NCBI GenBank assembly: GCA_963709645.1
Contig: CAVPXP010000003.1
Coordinates: 62,001-126,000, forward strand
Direction: 5' to 3'
DNA length: 64,000 bases
Origin: DYRB01 sp963709645
GTDB taxonomy: Bacteria; Pseudomonadota; Gammaproteobacteria; Chromatiales; Chromatiaceae
The translations under genes and the position numbers were made by a program. Positions 54,075 to 63,140 of this stretch are shown piece by piece. The notes under the pieces are model-generated. The model was not told where the DNA came from. It was given only the letters and a program-made list of their open reading frames with translations, and made no database searches. Positions within the stretch are counted from its first letter, which is position 1. Every line of letters starts with the position of its first letter.

Positions 54075-56160
54075 CTAGAGCAACTCGGTGCCCGAGAAGT
54101 CGAAGTCCAGCGCCTCGCTCGCCGCTTGTAGGAAATAACCCTGGATGAAGTCCACCCCGCAACCCCAGACCTGGGCGATGACGGCCGGATCCTCGATGCC
54201 GGTGGCGATCACCCGGGCACCTCGCTGGTGGGCGGTCTCGACCAAAGCCATGAGCCTATGCGTGCCCATGACGCTCATCGCCTCGTGACGAAGCCGCACC
54301 ATGGACCAGGGGAACTGCTCGAGGACATTCAAAGCCGCAGGGGTTTCGTCCAAGGGATTCAGGCAGAGCCCGATGCCGAGCCGCTTGAGCGAGTCAAAGC
54401 AAAGCCTCGCCGGCGCGATGTTGGCCAGTACGTCGTTCAGCTCAAAGATCAGCACGGGACGATGGCGGATGAGATCGCGATGGGCGATCTCGTCGCGGAG
54501 CCAGGGGACCCAGCCGGCCGCGGCGGCTGTCTCCAGGGTCTGCCGCACCATGAGCACGAGGCCGGGCTGAGACTCGCGACGGGCCAGCGCATCCTCCAGG
54601 GAACGTAAAATGACCCACTGGTCGATGGCGGCTGTCAACCCCGCCCGTGCCGCCGCGGGCAAGAAATCGGCGGGGGGGATCATCTCGCCATCAGGGGTGC
54701 GCAGACGCAAAACAGCCTCGTAGCGCTCTCCGGCTCGGCGCTTCACCGGGACAACGGGGTGGTACAGGAGTTGAAAACCATCACCGCGCAGGGCCCCACG
54801 GATCAGATCCACTAAGCGCCCGGAGGCTGTCGATCCGCCGCCGAGGGAGGATACCGGCATCTGGGTGACAACACGGTCGCCGCCCGCCTGCCTAGCCTTG
54901 GCGCAAGCCGCCTTGGCTCGGCCGACGATGGTCATGGCGTCATCCGCCGGGGGCTGGAAGGTCCCGACGCCAATGCTTAGGGTGAGCCTGACGCCCACCT
55001 CGGCTGCATCAAATATCGTGCCGGCGATAGCGACCCGCAGCCTCTCGGCGAAGGCGTCGATGCGCCCAGGCTCCGGACAGCGCAGGAAGACCCCCAAGAC
55101 TCCGCTTCCCCACGCGGGCGGCGACGTCGGTGGACGCCGTCTCAGCGCGCACCATCTGGCTGATTCGGGCCATCGTGGGATCCATTGTCCGGGCCTTGCG
55201 CAAGGCGTCGAGACCAGGACTTGGATCAATATTGATGTACAAAACGCCCTGACCCGGGTCTTTTGCTGCGCCGTCGAGGATCGCGCGCTCGATACGCTGG
55301 AGCAGGTGGCCCCGACTCCAAAGCCCGGTCACCGGGTCACGCGGGGCGAAGCCGGCATAGCGGTCATGCACAAAGCGCGCGCGTTCGATGCATCGCCGCA
55401 CGGTGCGGACCAGCAGGTCCGTATCCGTTGGCCTGGATAGGGACGCGTCCGCTCCAACACGCAGGGCTTCAATCTCCTGGCTGCGGTCTGCCTCGGCCGC
55501 GAAGAAGACGACAGGCAATGCGAAGTATTCGTCGTGCTCGCGAATGATCCTGGTCAGCTCAATACCGCTGGCCCCGCGCATCCGCATTTCCACCAGGACA
55601 AGATCGGGGCGGAATTCCTCGATGGCATCGAGGACTGTCATGGCGTCGAAAACCGTACGGACGGTGATCCCGGCCCGGTTTAGGATGCCCCCTGTTTGTA
55701 TGGCCTCGACCTCCTGATCGTCCACGACCAGAACGCGATACTTGCCGCCCCGGGCTACCCCGAGCAGCCCTAGCAACCGCGCCGACAACTCCGGCAATGG
55801 CGGTAGGCTTGTATACCAGGCGAGAGCGCCGCCGCGCAGGGCGTCGAGCTGCACCGAGAGGCCCCTGGCGTCAGCGAGACAGACCCATTTCAGGCGAGAC
55901 CCATCGGGGGCCAACGTCCTGAGAACTGCGGCGACTTCCTGGACCCCCGCAGCCGCCCAGGCCCCAACCCTTGCGTCCAAGAGAAGCAGTCCGGCAGGCG
56001 CGCGGCGCAACGCCCCCGAGGCATCTGCCAACCTGTCGCAGACCGCCAACTCCACCCCTTGATTTGCCAAGTACGGCCTCAGTCCCCCAGCGAGGGCCAA
56101 ATCCAGCCCAAGGTAGATCACTACGTTCGCTGCAACTGGTCTGCCCCCGCCCGTCGCCAT
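54075..56160 (-). pseudogene. FimX-like response regulator with degenerate GGDEF and EAL domains, one frameshift
   Basis: Reading from ATG 56160 (MATGGGRPVAANVV, with GGGGGG ahead of it): a receiver-like N-terminal domain, a second receiver (YRVLVVDDQEVEAIQTGG, DLVLVEMRM), then a GGDEF-like domain (DPVTGLWSRGHLLQRIERA). The frame changes near 55110 inside the expected GGDEF motif and continues as VLGVFLRCPEPGRIDAFAE. It then runs through an EAL-like domain with YEAVLRLRTPDGEM and DFIQGYFLQAASEALDFDFS to 54075. The EAL site is EAV, the DDFG loop is replaced by NPLDET, and the Lys is Arg. Both domains look non-catalytic, as in FimX/Filp c-di-GMP receptors that control type IV pili. Confidence 0.78.
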
Positions 56161-56319
56161 TTTCCCCCCACTAGCGCGCTGTCCCATTATCGCCGCGACC
56201 CTTCAGGCGGCCGGACTAAACGCAAAGTTACCACGAAGCCGGCCAATACCGGGCACCTTAAGCGCGACGCCCCTGTCTGGCGCGGCATGGGCCAAAGCAT
56301 CGCTTGAGCTGCCTCTGCT

Positions 56320-56658
56320 TCACCCCAGCTTGGGCACCCGCCGCCAGGTGTCGAGCAAGTGGAACAGGCTGAGAACCGGGTGGCGCAACAGCATTCGCGG
56401 ACCGGCATAGCGCATCACCGCCTTCACCCGATCTCGCATGGGCACGCTGTAGCAGTGCACCTCGCAACTGTTGCACGCCGGCTTGGCCTCCTGGAAGGGA
56501 CAGACATCCAACCGACGATGCGCGTAGGCCAGCAGGGCACCGCACTCGATGCATAGGCCGGTGGACAGAGGGCCGTGATGGTCGCGGCAATAAATGGCCA
56601 GCATCGCCGCGACGTTCCGTTGTTCACGCCGAACGCGCCGACGGCACCTCTGTTTCAT
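56320..56658 (-). CDS. Nitrous oxide-stimulated promoter family protein (YgbA-like)
   Basis: A 112-residue small Cys-rich protein of the YgbA family. The family pattern is clear: RRVRREQRNVAAMLAIYC, LCIECGALLAYAHRRLDVCP, KPACNSCEVHCYSVPMRDRV, then MRYAGPRMLLRHPVLSLFHL. Seven cysteines may bind metal or respond to nitric oxide. In E. coli ygbA is induced by NO through NsrR; the biochemical role is unknown. ATG 56658 matches the family start; the longer frame to 56742 is not conserved. Confidence 0.9.
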   Translation of the reverse strand: MKQRCRRRVRREQRNVAAMLAIYCRDHHGPLSTGLCIECGALLAYAHRRLDVCPFQEAKPACNSCEVHCYSVPMRDRVKAVMRYAGPRMLLRHPVLSLFHLLDTWRRVPKLG

Positions 56659-57093
56659 CGCACTGCACCTAGCTGTCGGGTCCCGATGGCGTTGTGCATC
56701 CGCAATGGCTGCGCTCGCGCGACGGTAACAACCCCAACTCATGTACCAGAACCGCCACCCTTGCGCTACCCTGACGGTCGCTCTGGGCCCGGCGATGCTT
56801 GCAGGTTACCGACCCAAGGTAGGGGCGATGCGGCCCACCAGTCAGGGCTGCTCGGCGCGGCTGACCGCAGTAATCCCGCTGCGTTCAAGGCCCGACGCAG
56901 GATGGAAGCGGCGCCGAACACACGCGCTGCCCGCCAGTGGACCTGGACGAGCGCACCAAGAGCTGGCCAGGCTTCGAGAACAAACGCGACGACGAATGTC
57001 GTTCAAGGGAAGCAACAACTGGCGTCGCGTTTGTGTCTCCGAGCCTGCGACCCAATTTACCATGAACCAACTCTCCTCTAGTCCCCTGTCGCC
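56659..57093. other. Intergenic region between ygbA-like gene and bolA
   Basis: About 435 bases between two divergent genes, without a convincing coding frame. A longer plus-strand frame from 56741 has no domain and unnatural composition. Promoters of both genes should be here. Nothing else was recognised. Confidence 0.5.
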
Positions 57094-57411
57094 ATGAGCC
57101 GCAAAACACGTATTGAAGAATCGCTCGCCGCCGCCCTCACACCACTCCATCTGGAGGTGCTGGACGAGAGCCACATGCACAAGGTCCCGCCCGGGGCCGA
57201 GTCCCATTTCAAAGTCCTCGTCGTCAGCGACGGCTTCGCTGCCGACCGACCCCTGGCCCGCCACCGGCGGGTCAACGGCCTCCTCGCCGCGGAGTTTCAG
57301 ACCGGGCTGCACGCCCTGGCCATTCATGCCTGGACGCTGGAGGAATGGTACGCCAAAGGCGGAATCGCCCCTGCCTCCCCCCAATGCATGGGAGGCTCCA
57401 AGGGCGGTTGA
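57094..57411 (+). CDS. bolA: BolA family transcriptional regulator
   Basis: A 105-residue BolA protein with the class II KH-like fold: SLAAALTPLHLEVLDESHMH, the FKVLVVSDGFAADRPLARHR strand-loop and the LHALAIHAWTLEEW end. The conserved His used with monothiol glutaredoxins for [2Fe-2S] binding lies in HLEVLDESHMH and LARHR positions. BolA proteins affect cell morphology, iron and redox status and motile-to-sessile switching. The last 15 residues (ASPQCMGGSKGG) look nonconserved. ATG 57094 follows a short AT-richer region. Confidence 0.92.
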   Translation: MSRKTRIEESLAAALTPLHLEVLDESHMHKVPPGAESHFKVLVVSDGFAADRPLARHRRVNGLLAAEFQTGLHALAIHAWTLEEWYAKGGIAPASPQCMGGSKGG

Positions 57412-57663
57412 GGCGCTGGCCCGGTGCCCGCGCGATCAACCCGCACTCCTCGCCAGCGAATTGCCGGCGCCGCCGCATCCGGAGGGTGCCTGCTTCGCCT
57501 ATGGCAAGGGCCGCGGCCGCCCTCGGCCCCGCGGGGGCCCTCCGACCGGGGGACCAACCTGCAAGAATTGCCGCAGCCCGCGGGGCAGCTTATGCTGGGG
57601 AGAAAGGCGCCAAGACGCCTGACGACCCAACACACCAACACAGCCACCCGCAGAGGCTCCGCC

Positions 57664-58023
57664 ATGACGGTATGCAAAGACATCAAGACCTTTTCCCGTA
57701 CCCACGAGCGGATTGCGGATTTCTTCTCTCTCCTTGCCGTCGTCGTCCTATTCGCGTCCATCTGGGCCATAACCCAGTACTATCAGCTCCTTTCCGTCTG
57801 GCTGCTCCACGACGTCCTGCTCCACGGAGCTAGCCTGGTCGCCGTTGCAGTCCTCGACGTCTTGCTCATCGTCGCCCTGTTGGCAGTAGGTTCCGCGCGG
57901 TACAGTGCCGACGATGAGCGTTGCTTCGGCACCTTCCGCGGACGGCGCAATCACACCAGCCAGGGCGGCATCTTTTCCACCTGGCTGAGCCACATGGAGA
58001 ATGTCGGTAAGAAGCACCGCTGA
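57664..58023 (+). CDS. Small membrane protein, hypothetical
   Basis: A 119-residue protein with an amphipathic N-terminus (MTVCKDIKTFSRTHERIADF) and two strong membrane helices at about 22-40 and 55-76 (LLAVVVLFASIWAI and VAVAVLDVLLIVALLAV). The C-terminus is cytoplasmic, charged and His-ended (NVGKKHR). No family recognised. ATG 57664 is preferred, since residues before it in the frame are Pro/Arg-rich noise. It lies between bolA and the Rpf-like cluster and could be an independent gene. Confidence 0.72.
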   Translation: MTVCKDIKTFSRTHERIADFFSLLAVVVLFASIWAITQYYQLLSVWLLHDVLLHGASLVAVAVLDVLLIVALLAVGSARYSADDERCFGTFRGRRNHTSQGGIFSTWLSHMENVGKKHR

Positions 58024-58149
58024 ACGCAGCCTGGCGCCTCGGAGTAAAGACCGCTTCTCTTCGGCAATGCCCTGGCCTATTATCCGTTACGCAACAGGCT
58101 GCCCCCTCTGGGCGTGGACGTACGACGGAATCGATCGATAGAAGGGCCC

Positions 58150-59232
58150 GTGTCAAGCGTCATCGTCATCGACGACCAATCCGTAAGCCGAATGATCCTG
58201 TCGGAGCTGGTGCGCTCGATTGCCAGCGACATCCAAGTCGAGGCATTTGCCGACCCAGTGCCGGCACTGGAGTGGGTGCGGTCCAACGGAACCGACCTCG
58301 TTCTGACCGATTTCAAGATGCCGCACATGGACGGCGTCGAGTTCACTCGGTGGCTGCGCCAGATTCCCGCCTGCGCCGACGTTCCCTTGATTGTCATCAC
58401 CTGCTTCAATGACAAGGCGGTGCGTTACCGGGCCTTGGAGGCGGGGGCCACCGACTTCCTGTCCAAACCCATCGACCACTTCGAGTGCCGCGCCCGATGC
58501 CATAACTTGCTCAAACTGCGCCAGCACCAGGTCATCGCTCGCGACCGAGCCCTCTGGCTTGAGGAAGAGGTCCGCGAAACCACCAGGAACCTGGCACTGC
58601 GCGAAAAGGAAACCCTGTTCCGCCTCGCCCGGGCCGGCGAGTATCGGGACGAGGACACGGGCAACCACATTCTCCGGGTGGCGCGTTACGCCCGATTGAT
58701 TGCCGAGACCCTGGGGTTCGACCCCCAGCATGCGGAGATCCTTGAGCACGCCGCCCCCATGCATGACATCGGCAAGATCGGCATACCGGACCGGATCCTG
58801 CTGAAACCCGATCGTCTCAACAGCGACGAGTGGGCGATCATGAAAACGCACGCCCGCATCGGTTTCGATATCCTCCAAGACAGCCCGTCGCAGTTCTTGC
58901 GCATGGGTGCGACCATTGCCTATGCGCACCACGAGCGCTACGACGGGACCGGCTACCCCCAAGGGCTTGCCCGGCAGGAGATCCCCATCGAGGCACGCAT
59001 CACCGCGGTGGCCGACGTATTCGACGCCCTGTGCGCACCCCGCCCCTACAAGAGACCCTGGACGATGGATGAGGCGGCCGATTACCTCCACGGCGCCCGT
59101 GACCGTCAGTTCGATGGAACATGCGTCGAGGCCTTCCTGACGAACTGGACCCGCGTCGAAACGATCGCCCGCGAGCTTGCCGACGCAACCATTGCTTCGG
59201 AGCCCAAGCGCCGTGGCCAGTCCCAAGCCTAG
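58150..59232 (+). CDS. RpfG-like response regulator with HD-GYP domain
   Basis: A 360-residue response regulator. The receiver domain (1-120) has the acidic pocket VIVIDDQSVS, phosphoacceptor in LVLTDFKMPHMDG and Lys in LSKPIDHFE. A coiled helix links it to an HD-GYP domain with HDIGKIGIPD near 205 and HHERYDGTGYP near 260, both intact. It should therefore hydrolyse cyclic di-GMP, as RpfG does when activated by the fatty-acid sensor RpfC. GTG 58150 (V-SSVIVIDD) is the natural start; GTG 58114 would add 12 residues. Its stop overlaps the next gene (GTG 59213) by 20 bases. Confidence 0.88.
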   Translation: MSSVIVIDDQSVSRMILSELVRSIASDIQVEAFADPVPALEWVRSNGTDLVLTDFKMPHMDGVEFTRWLRQIPACADVPLIVITCFNDKAVRYRALEAGATDFLSKPIDHFECRARCHNLLKLRQHQVIARDRALWLEEEVRETTRNLALREKETLFRLARAGEYRDEDTGNHILRVARYARLIAETLGFDPQHAEILEHAAPMHDIGKIGIPDRILLKPDRLNSDEWAIMKTHARIGFDILQDSPSQFLRMGATIAYAHHERYDGTGYPQGLARQEIPIEARITAVADVFDALCAPRPYKRPWTMDEAADYLHGARDRQFDGTCVEAFLTNWTRVETIARELADATIASEPKRRGQSQA

Positions 59233-60505
59233 CCGGCAATCAATCGATCCGGGCCAATCGCTCGCCGGCAAGCGGGTGTTGGTCGTGGCAGGAGACTGGG
59301 CCGAGCGTCGACGCCTGGTGGAGTTCCTCTCCGGGTGGGGTATCTCAGTCGAGGCCACCGCCTACCCAGTCCACGGCTTGGTGCTGCTCTGGAGCGCGGT
59401 GGAAGCGACGCAGCCCTTCCACCTGACCCTGTTCGGCCCCCAGCGCAGCGGCGTCCCGGGCGAGCAGTTCGCGGCCCTGGTGGGCAGCGAGCCACGCCTT
59501 GCAAAGATGCCGATGCTCCACATCGGCGACAGTGCAGGGACCGCAGGCAAGGCCGCTCTTAGGCGCGCCGGGTTCTTCGATGCCGTTTCCTTACCGATCG
59601 ACAAGACGCTGCTGTTCGACGCACTGCACCGGGCCTGCGGCAACCGGGTCACCGTTAAAGGCGTCGTGCGCCTGGCGGATCGTCAAGCCGCCCTGGGCCC
59701 TCGAACACCTCGGCTCGACATCCTGCTCGCCGAGCCGAACCTGGAGCAACGTCGCGTCGTGCGCTCGACCCTGGCCCGCGGTGCTCACCAGATCTTCGAG
59801 GTGGACAGTGGCGAGCAAACCATCGAGGCCCTGACCAAATACAGCTTTGACCTGATCATCATCGACCTGGACCTCCCCGGGACGAGCACCCCAGAGGTCA
59901 TAAAGCTAATCCCTTTCCTCATGACGCGTGACACCTGGCCAGCCTGCATCGGTCTAGCACGGGAGCCCAGCACGAGGGCAGTTAAAGACTTCGACAGTGT
60001 CGGCATCACCGCGATCATCCCCAGCCCCGTCCAGCCCCAGGCGCTGCTCAATGCGATTGCGGACGTGATACGGGGGACCGGCTCCGTACCGAGCGCGCCG
60101 GCACAAGCCCCGGCCACCTGGTCACCGGCGGAGGTGCCCTGCCTGGACGAGCAAGCCCTGCAGGACGTCGGGCGGTTGAGCTCAGACCCGAACTTCCTTT
60201 ACGACCTCATTCAGGAGTTCCTCGAGAATGTCGGCAGTGACTTGGAGAGGGTCCGAGAAACGCGGGGGACAGAACAGTGCCATCGGCGCCTGCGCGACTT
60301 CGGACATGTCCTGCAGGATAACGCCGGGAGTCTGGGGGCGCTGCAGCTCTACCAGCTTGGGCTGATCGCCGCGGACTACCCTGAAGAACTCTATGAGCGC
60401 GATGGGGAGCAACTGCTCGGTCGCATCGAAGCGGCATACCAGCGCACCCGCAGAGCATTCTGGGGGTACTTGCAGCAGCGCCCGTCATCGCGCTCGCCTG
60501 GCTGA
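59213..60505 (+). CDS. RpfC-like receiver/Hpt protein without kinase domain
   Basis: A 430-residue protein with two receiver-like domains and an Hpt-like C-terminus. The first receiver (KRVLVVAGDWAERRRL) has lost its phosphoacceptor (FHLTLFGPQRSG). The second (LDILLAEPNLEQRRVV) keeps the Asp in DLIIIDLDLPGT but has Ser for Lys in IIPSPVQP. The last part, about 320-420, has an Hpt-like helix with His in RDFGHVLQDNAGSLGA. This is the order seen at the end of RpfC, but the sensor and kinase are missing and are encoded separately 2.6 kb away. GTG 59213 overlaps the rpfG-like gene, so both are made from one message. Confidence 0.8.
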   Translation: MASPKPSRQSIDPGQSLAGKRVLVVAGDWAERRRLVEFLSGWGISVEATAYPVHGLVLLWSAVEATQPFHLTLFGPQRSGVPGEQFAALVGSEPRLAKMPMLHIGDSAGTAGKAALRRAGFFDAVSLPIDKTLLFDALHRACGNRVTVKGVVRLADRQAALGPRTPRLDILLAEPNLEQRRVVRSTLARGAHQIFEVDSGEQTIEALTKYSFDLIIIDLDLPGTSTPEVIKLIPFLMTRDTWPACIGLAREPSTRAVKDFDSVGITAIIPSPVQPQALLNAIADVIRGTGSVPSAPAQAPATWSPAEVPCLDEQALQDVGRLSSDPNFLYDLIQEFLENVGSDLERVRETRGTEQCHRRLRDFGHVLQDNAGSLGALQLYQLGLIAADYPEELYERDGEQLLGRIEAAYQRTRRAFWGYLQQRPSSRSPG

Positions 60506-60523
60506 CTCGGGCGCCACGAGGGC

Positions 60524-61585
60524 ATGGAGACCCTGGCTCAACAACTCGCCGCACAAGGGATCCACGGCCCCGGGTCCCCCGAACTCCTTCGCCTCGAGTC
60601 CGACGTCGCTCGCTTCCTCGGACGGGAGTATGCGCGCGTCGCCGCCAGCCCCTCCGAGCCACCGCGGTCGTCGCCGACCAGGGCCCCATGTGGTGCGAAA
60701 CCGACGCGCCTGATGGCAGCACCACTACGACGCGGACCTCACCCTGTTCAGGTCCTTCCTGGACCGGCGCTACATGGCCTACTCCATGGCCCACTACGGC
60801 GAAGATTCCGAGGCGATTCTCGCCTCGTCCGCCTCGCTTGAAGAGGCCCAGCGAGCCAAGCTTGCCTTGGTATGCGAGCGCGCCGGGGTGCAGGGGGACG
60901 AGCGGATCTTGAGCCTCGGCTGCGGTTTCGCGACCTTTGGAGACCTACCTCGCCGAGACCAACCCCGGCGTCTCGGTCACAGCGGTGACCGTGAGCCAAA
61001 CCCAGGCGGGATACATAGCCGCCTGCATGCGCGAGTCCTCCCACCCCCTGGCTCGTCTCAGCCTGCGGCTCAGTTCAGAAGGAGTTCACGTGCCCTTCCG
61101 CTGGAGGAGTTGGGGGGTCCGACCTATGACCTCGTCTTTCGCCGTTGCCGTATTTGAGCACGTCAACAACTTACAGACAGCAATCGCCAAGGTCGCCGCG
61201 CTGTTACGCCCCGGCGGAAGAGCCTTCATCCACCTCCTCGTCTCCCGCTTGCTCATTCCGCGCTTGTTCGAGGCAGACCGGTCCCTCACGGCCCGCTACT
61301 TCCCCGGGGGCCATGTGTGGCCCTTCGACACCATCAGCCCAACATACGCCGGGCCACTAGATCTGGAGGCGAGCTGGTTCTCAATGGCCTCAACTACTGG
61401 CGCACCCTGGAGGAATGGCACCAAGGGTTCTGGCAGAACCTTCCCGACCTCTACCCTGGAACCCTCGATACCGAGGGCGTGCGCCACTGGAACCAGTACT
61501 TCTCCGTTGTGCAAGGCGTGCTTCACGCCGATGGACGGGGCCGTCGTTGGCAGTCGGCCACTTCCTCCTTCGCAAGCGCGGTTGA
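60524..61585 (+). pseudogene. SAM-dependent methyltransferase (CFA-synthase-like), multiply frameshifted
   Basis: Starts at ATG 60524 (METLAQQLAAQGIHG), 18 bases after the previous gene. Family pieces then appear in different frames. These are HYDADLTLFRSFLDRRYMAYS near 60725-60780, the SAM-binding region ERILSLGCGFATF near 60900, and ETYLAETNPGVSVTAVTVS near 60940. The middle gives AVFEHVNNLQTAIAKVAALLRPGG near 61160, and the end NGLNYWRTLEEWHQGFWQNL and VGHFLLRKRG finishes at TGA 61583-61585. This resembles the cyclopropane fatty acid synthase type, which modifies double bonds of lipid acyl chains with a methylene or methyl group. At least five frame changes occur. It ends 13 bases from the convergent ketosynthase stop. 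Confidence 0.68.
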
Positions 61586-61598
61586 TGCCCCCGAGAAT

Positions 61599-62809
61599 TC
61601 AGGACAGGCACCGAAGGGCAAGAACCGCGTTAAGTCCGCCAAAGGCGAAGGAGTTGGACAGGGCAGCCTCCACCCTGCGAGCCTCGGCCCGGTTCGGGAC
61701 GTAGTTGAGGTCGCACCCATCACCCGGCTGAGCAAAGTTAAGGGTCGGCGGAACCACCCCATGCGCGGATCGCCAGAGTCGTGGCGATCAGTTCCAAGGC
61801 GCCGCTCGCACCCATAGCGTGACCGTGGGCCGCCTTGGTAGACGAGACGGCCAAGCGATCGGCATCCCGACCCGAAGACCTGGCGGATGGCCCGCGTCTC
61901 GCAAGGGTCGTTGGCGCAGGTCCCGGTCCCATGGGCGTTGATGTAGTCAATCCCTGCCGGGGCTAGACCAGCATCGGCCAGAGCGTCCCGCATCGCGACG
62001 GCGGCCCCGTTCGGCGACGGGTCTGTGATGTGTCCGGCGTCGGAGGAGAGGCCAAACCCGGCAAGCTCCGCGTAGATCTCGCCACCTCTGTATCGAGCGT
62101 GCGCCTCGGACTCGAGCACCACAACCCCCGCGCCCTCCCCCAAAACCAGGCCATTTCGATCATGGGAGAAGGGACGACATTGGTCCGGGGACAGGACCCG
62201 CAAGGCTTCCCATGCCTTGAGCAACCCATAAGTGAAAGGAGCGTCGGTACCGCCCGCCAAGGCCACTTCGGCACAGCCGCTGCGGATGAGCAAGACCGCC
62301 AGGGCGACGGCATGGGCCGAAGAGGCACAGGCGCTGGTCACACTGAAGGCCGGTCCATGGGCGCCCAGGGCAATGCTCACCTGACTCGTCGCCGCGCTCG
62401 GCATACCGCGTGGGATGGTCAAGGGATGTACCCGCCGTCGACCTTCGCGATATAGGCGACTATAGGTCTGCTCCTCTGTCTCCTTGCCACCGCAGCCAGT
62501 CCCCAGAATCACGGCTGCGGAGCGGATGGCTTCCTGGTCCAAACCTGAGTCAGCAGCGGCCTGACGCGCCGCTAATACGGCGAACTGACTGAAGCGGTCC
62601 AGCAGTGGGATCTGGTCGGAGGGAAACCATTCAAGCGAGTCATAGCCCCAAACTCGGGCCCCAACCGCCACCCTGGGAGCCTCCTGACCAGCGGGCCAAG
62701 ACAGGGGCCGGACCCCACTCTCGCCGGAAACAAGACCCGCCCAGAAGCGATCAACCCCGAGGCCTAGGGCGCTCACGCAACCCAGCCCCGTGATGAGGAC
62801 CCGCGCCAT
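61599..62809 (-). pseudogene. FabF-like beta-ketoacyl synthase, frameshifted near C-terminus
   Basis: A condensing enzyme of the beta-ketoacyl-ACP synthase II type. From ATG 62809 the frame is intact for about 308 residues: catalytic Cys161 in VTSACASSAHAV, and the first His in INAHGTGTCANDP near 297. The frame changes near 61885. The following stretch, GRDADRLAVSSTKAAHGHAMGASGA, carries the second His. A second change near 61750, at a GGGG run, gives VVPPTLNFAQPGDG and then SFAFGGLNAVLALR to TGA 61599-61601. The complete C-H-H triad is thus recoverable. Two indels separate it from an intact gene. Its ATG overlaps the ACP stop by 1 base. Confidence 0.8.
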
Positions 62810-63054
62810 CAGCCCTTGGCAGCGGTCAGACGGCCCACCCCATCGATCAGGTCCTGCACGGTCCGCAGGGACTCGATGTCGGCATTGGGAACTTCGACAC
62901 CTAGAGCCTCTTCCACCTCATAAGCCAGGGTGATGGCGTCAAGAGAGGTGATGCCTAAAGCGGCCAGCTCGGCGCTCGCGCTCACAGTCCCGGGATCAAG
63001 GCCCTTATGTCGGGCGATGAGACCAACGACAATCTCTTCTATGCTTTGCGTCAT
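62809..63054 (-). CDS. Acyl carrier protein
   Basis: An 81-residue acyl carrier protein. The phosphopantetheine site is LGITSLDAITLAYE, with Ser37 where the usual DSL motif reads TSL. Helices I-IV fit the ACP fold (MTQSIEEIVVGLIARH at the start, ESLRTVQDLIDGVGRL at the end). The Asp to Thr change before the modified Ser is common in specialised ACPs. It is translated with the ketosynthase (TGATG overlap at 62807-62811), so the two likely work as one chain-building unit. ATG 63054 is clear. Confidence 0.9.
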   Translation of the reverse strand: MTQSIEEIVVGLIARHKGLDPGTVSASAELAALGITSLDAITLAYEVEEALGVEVPNADIESLRTVQDLIDGVGRLTAAKG

Positions 63055-63140
63055 GGTAATCTTGGGTATCCATATGATGCCAATCCAAATGCCAATATTG
63101 GCCATCCGCCTGGCGGACGGTGCACGGAGACGATACAGGC
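63055..63140. promoter_or_regulatory. Divergent promoter region with 12-bp palindrome between ACP and sensor kinase genes
   Basis: An 86-bp gap between divergent genes. GCCAATATTGGC at 63091-63102 is a perfect 12-bp palindrome. The word ATGCCAAT occurs at 63077 and 63089, giving overlapping half-sites. The gap is clearly AT-richer than its surroundings. It probably carries back-to-back promoters and a shared operator. Confidence 0.5.
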
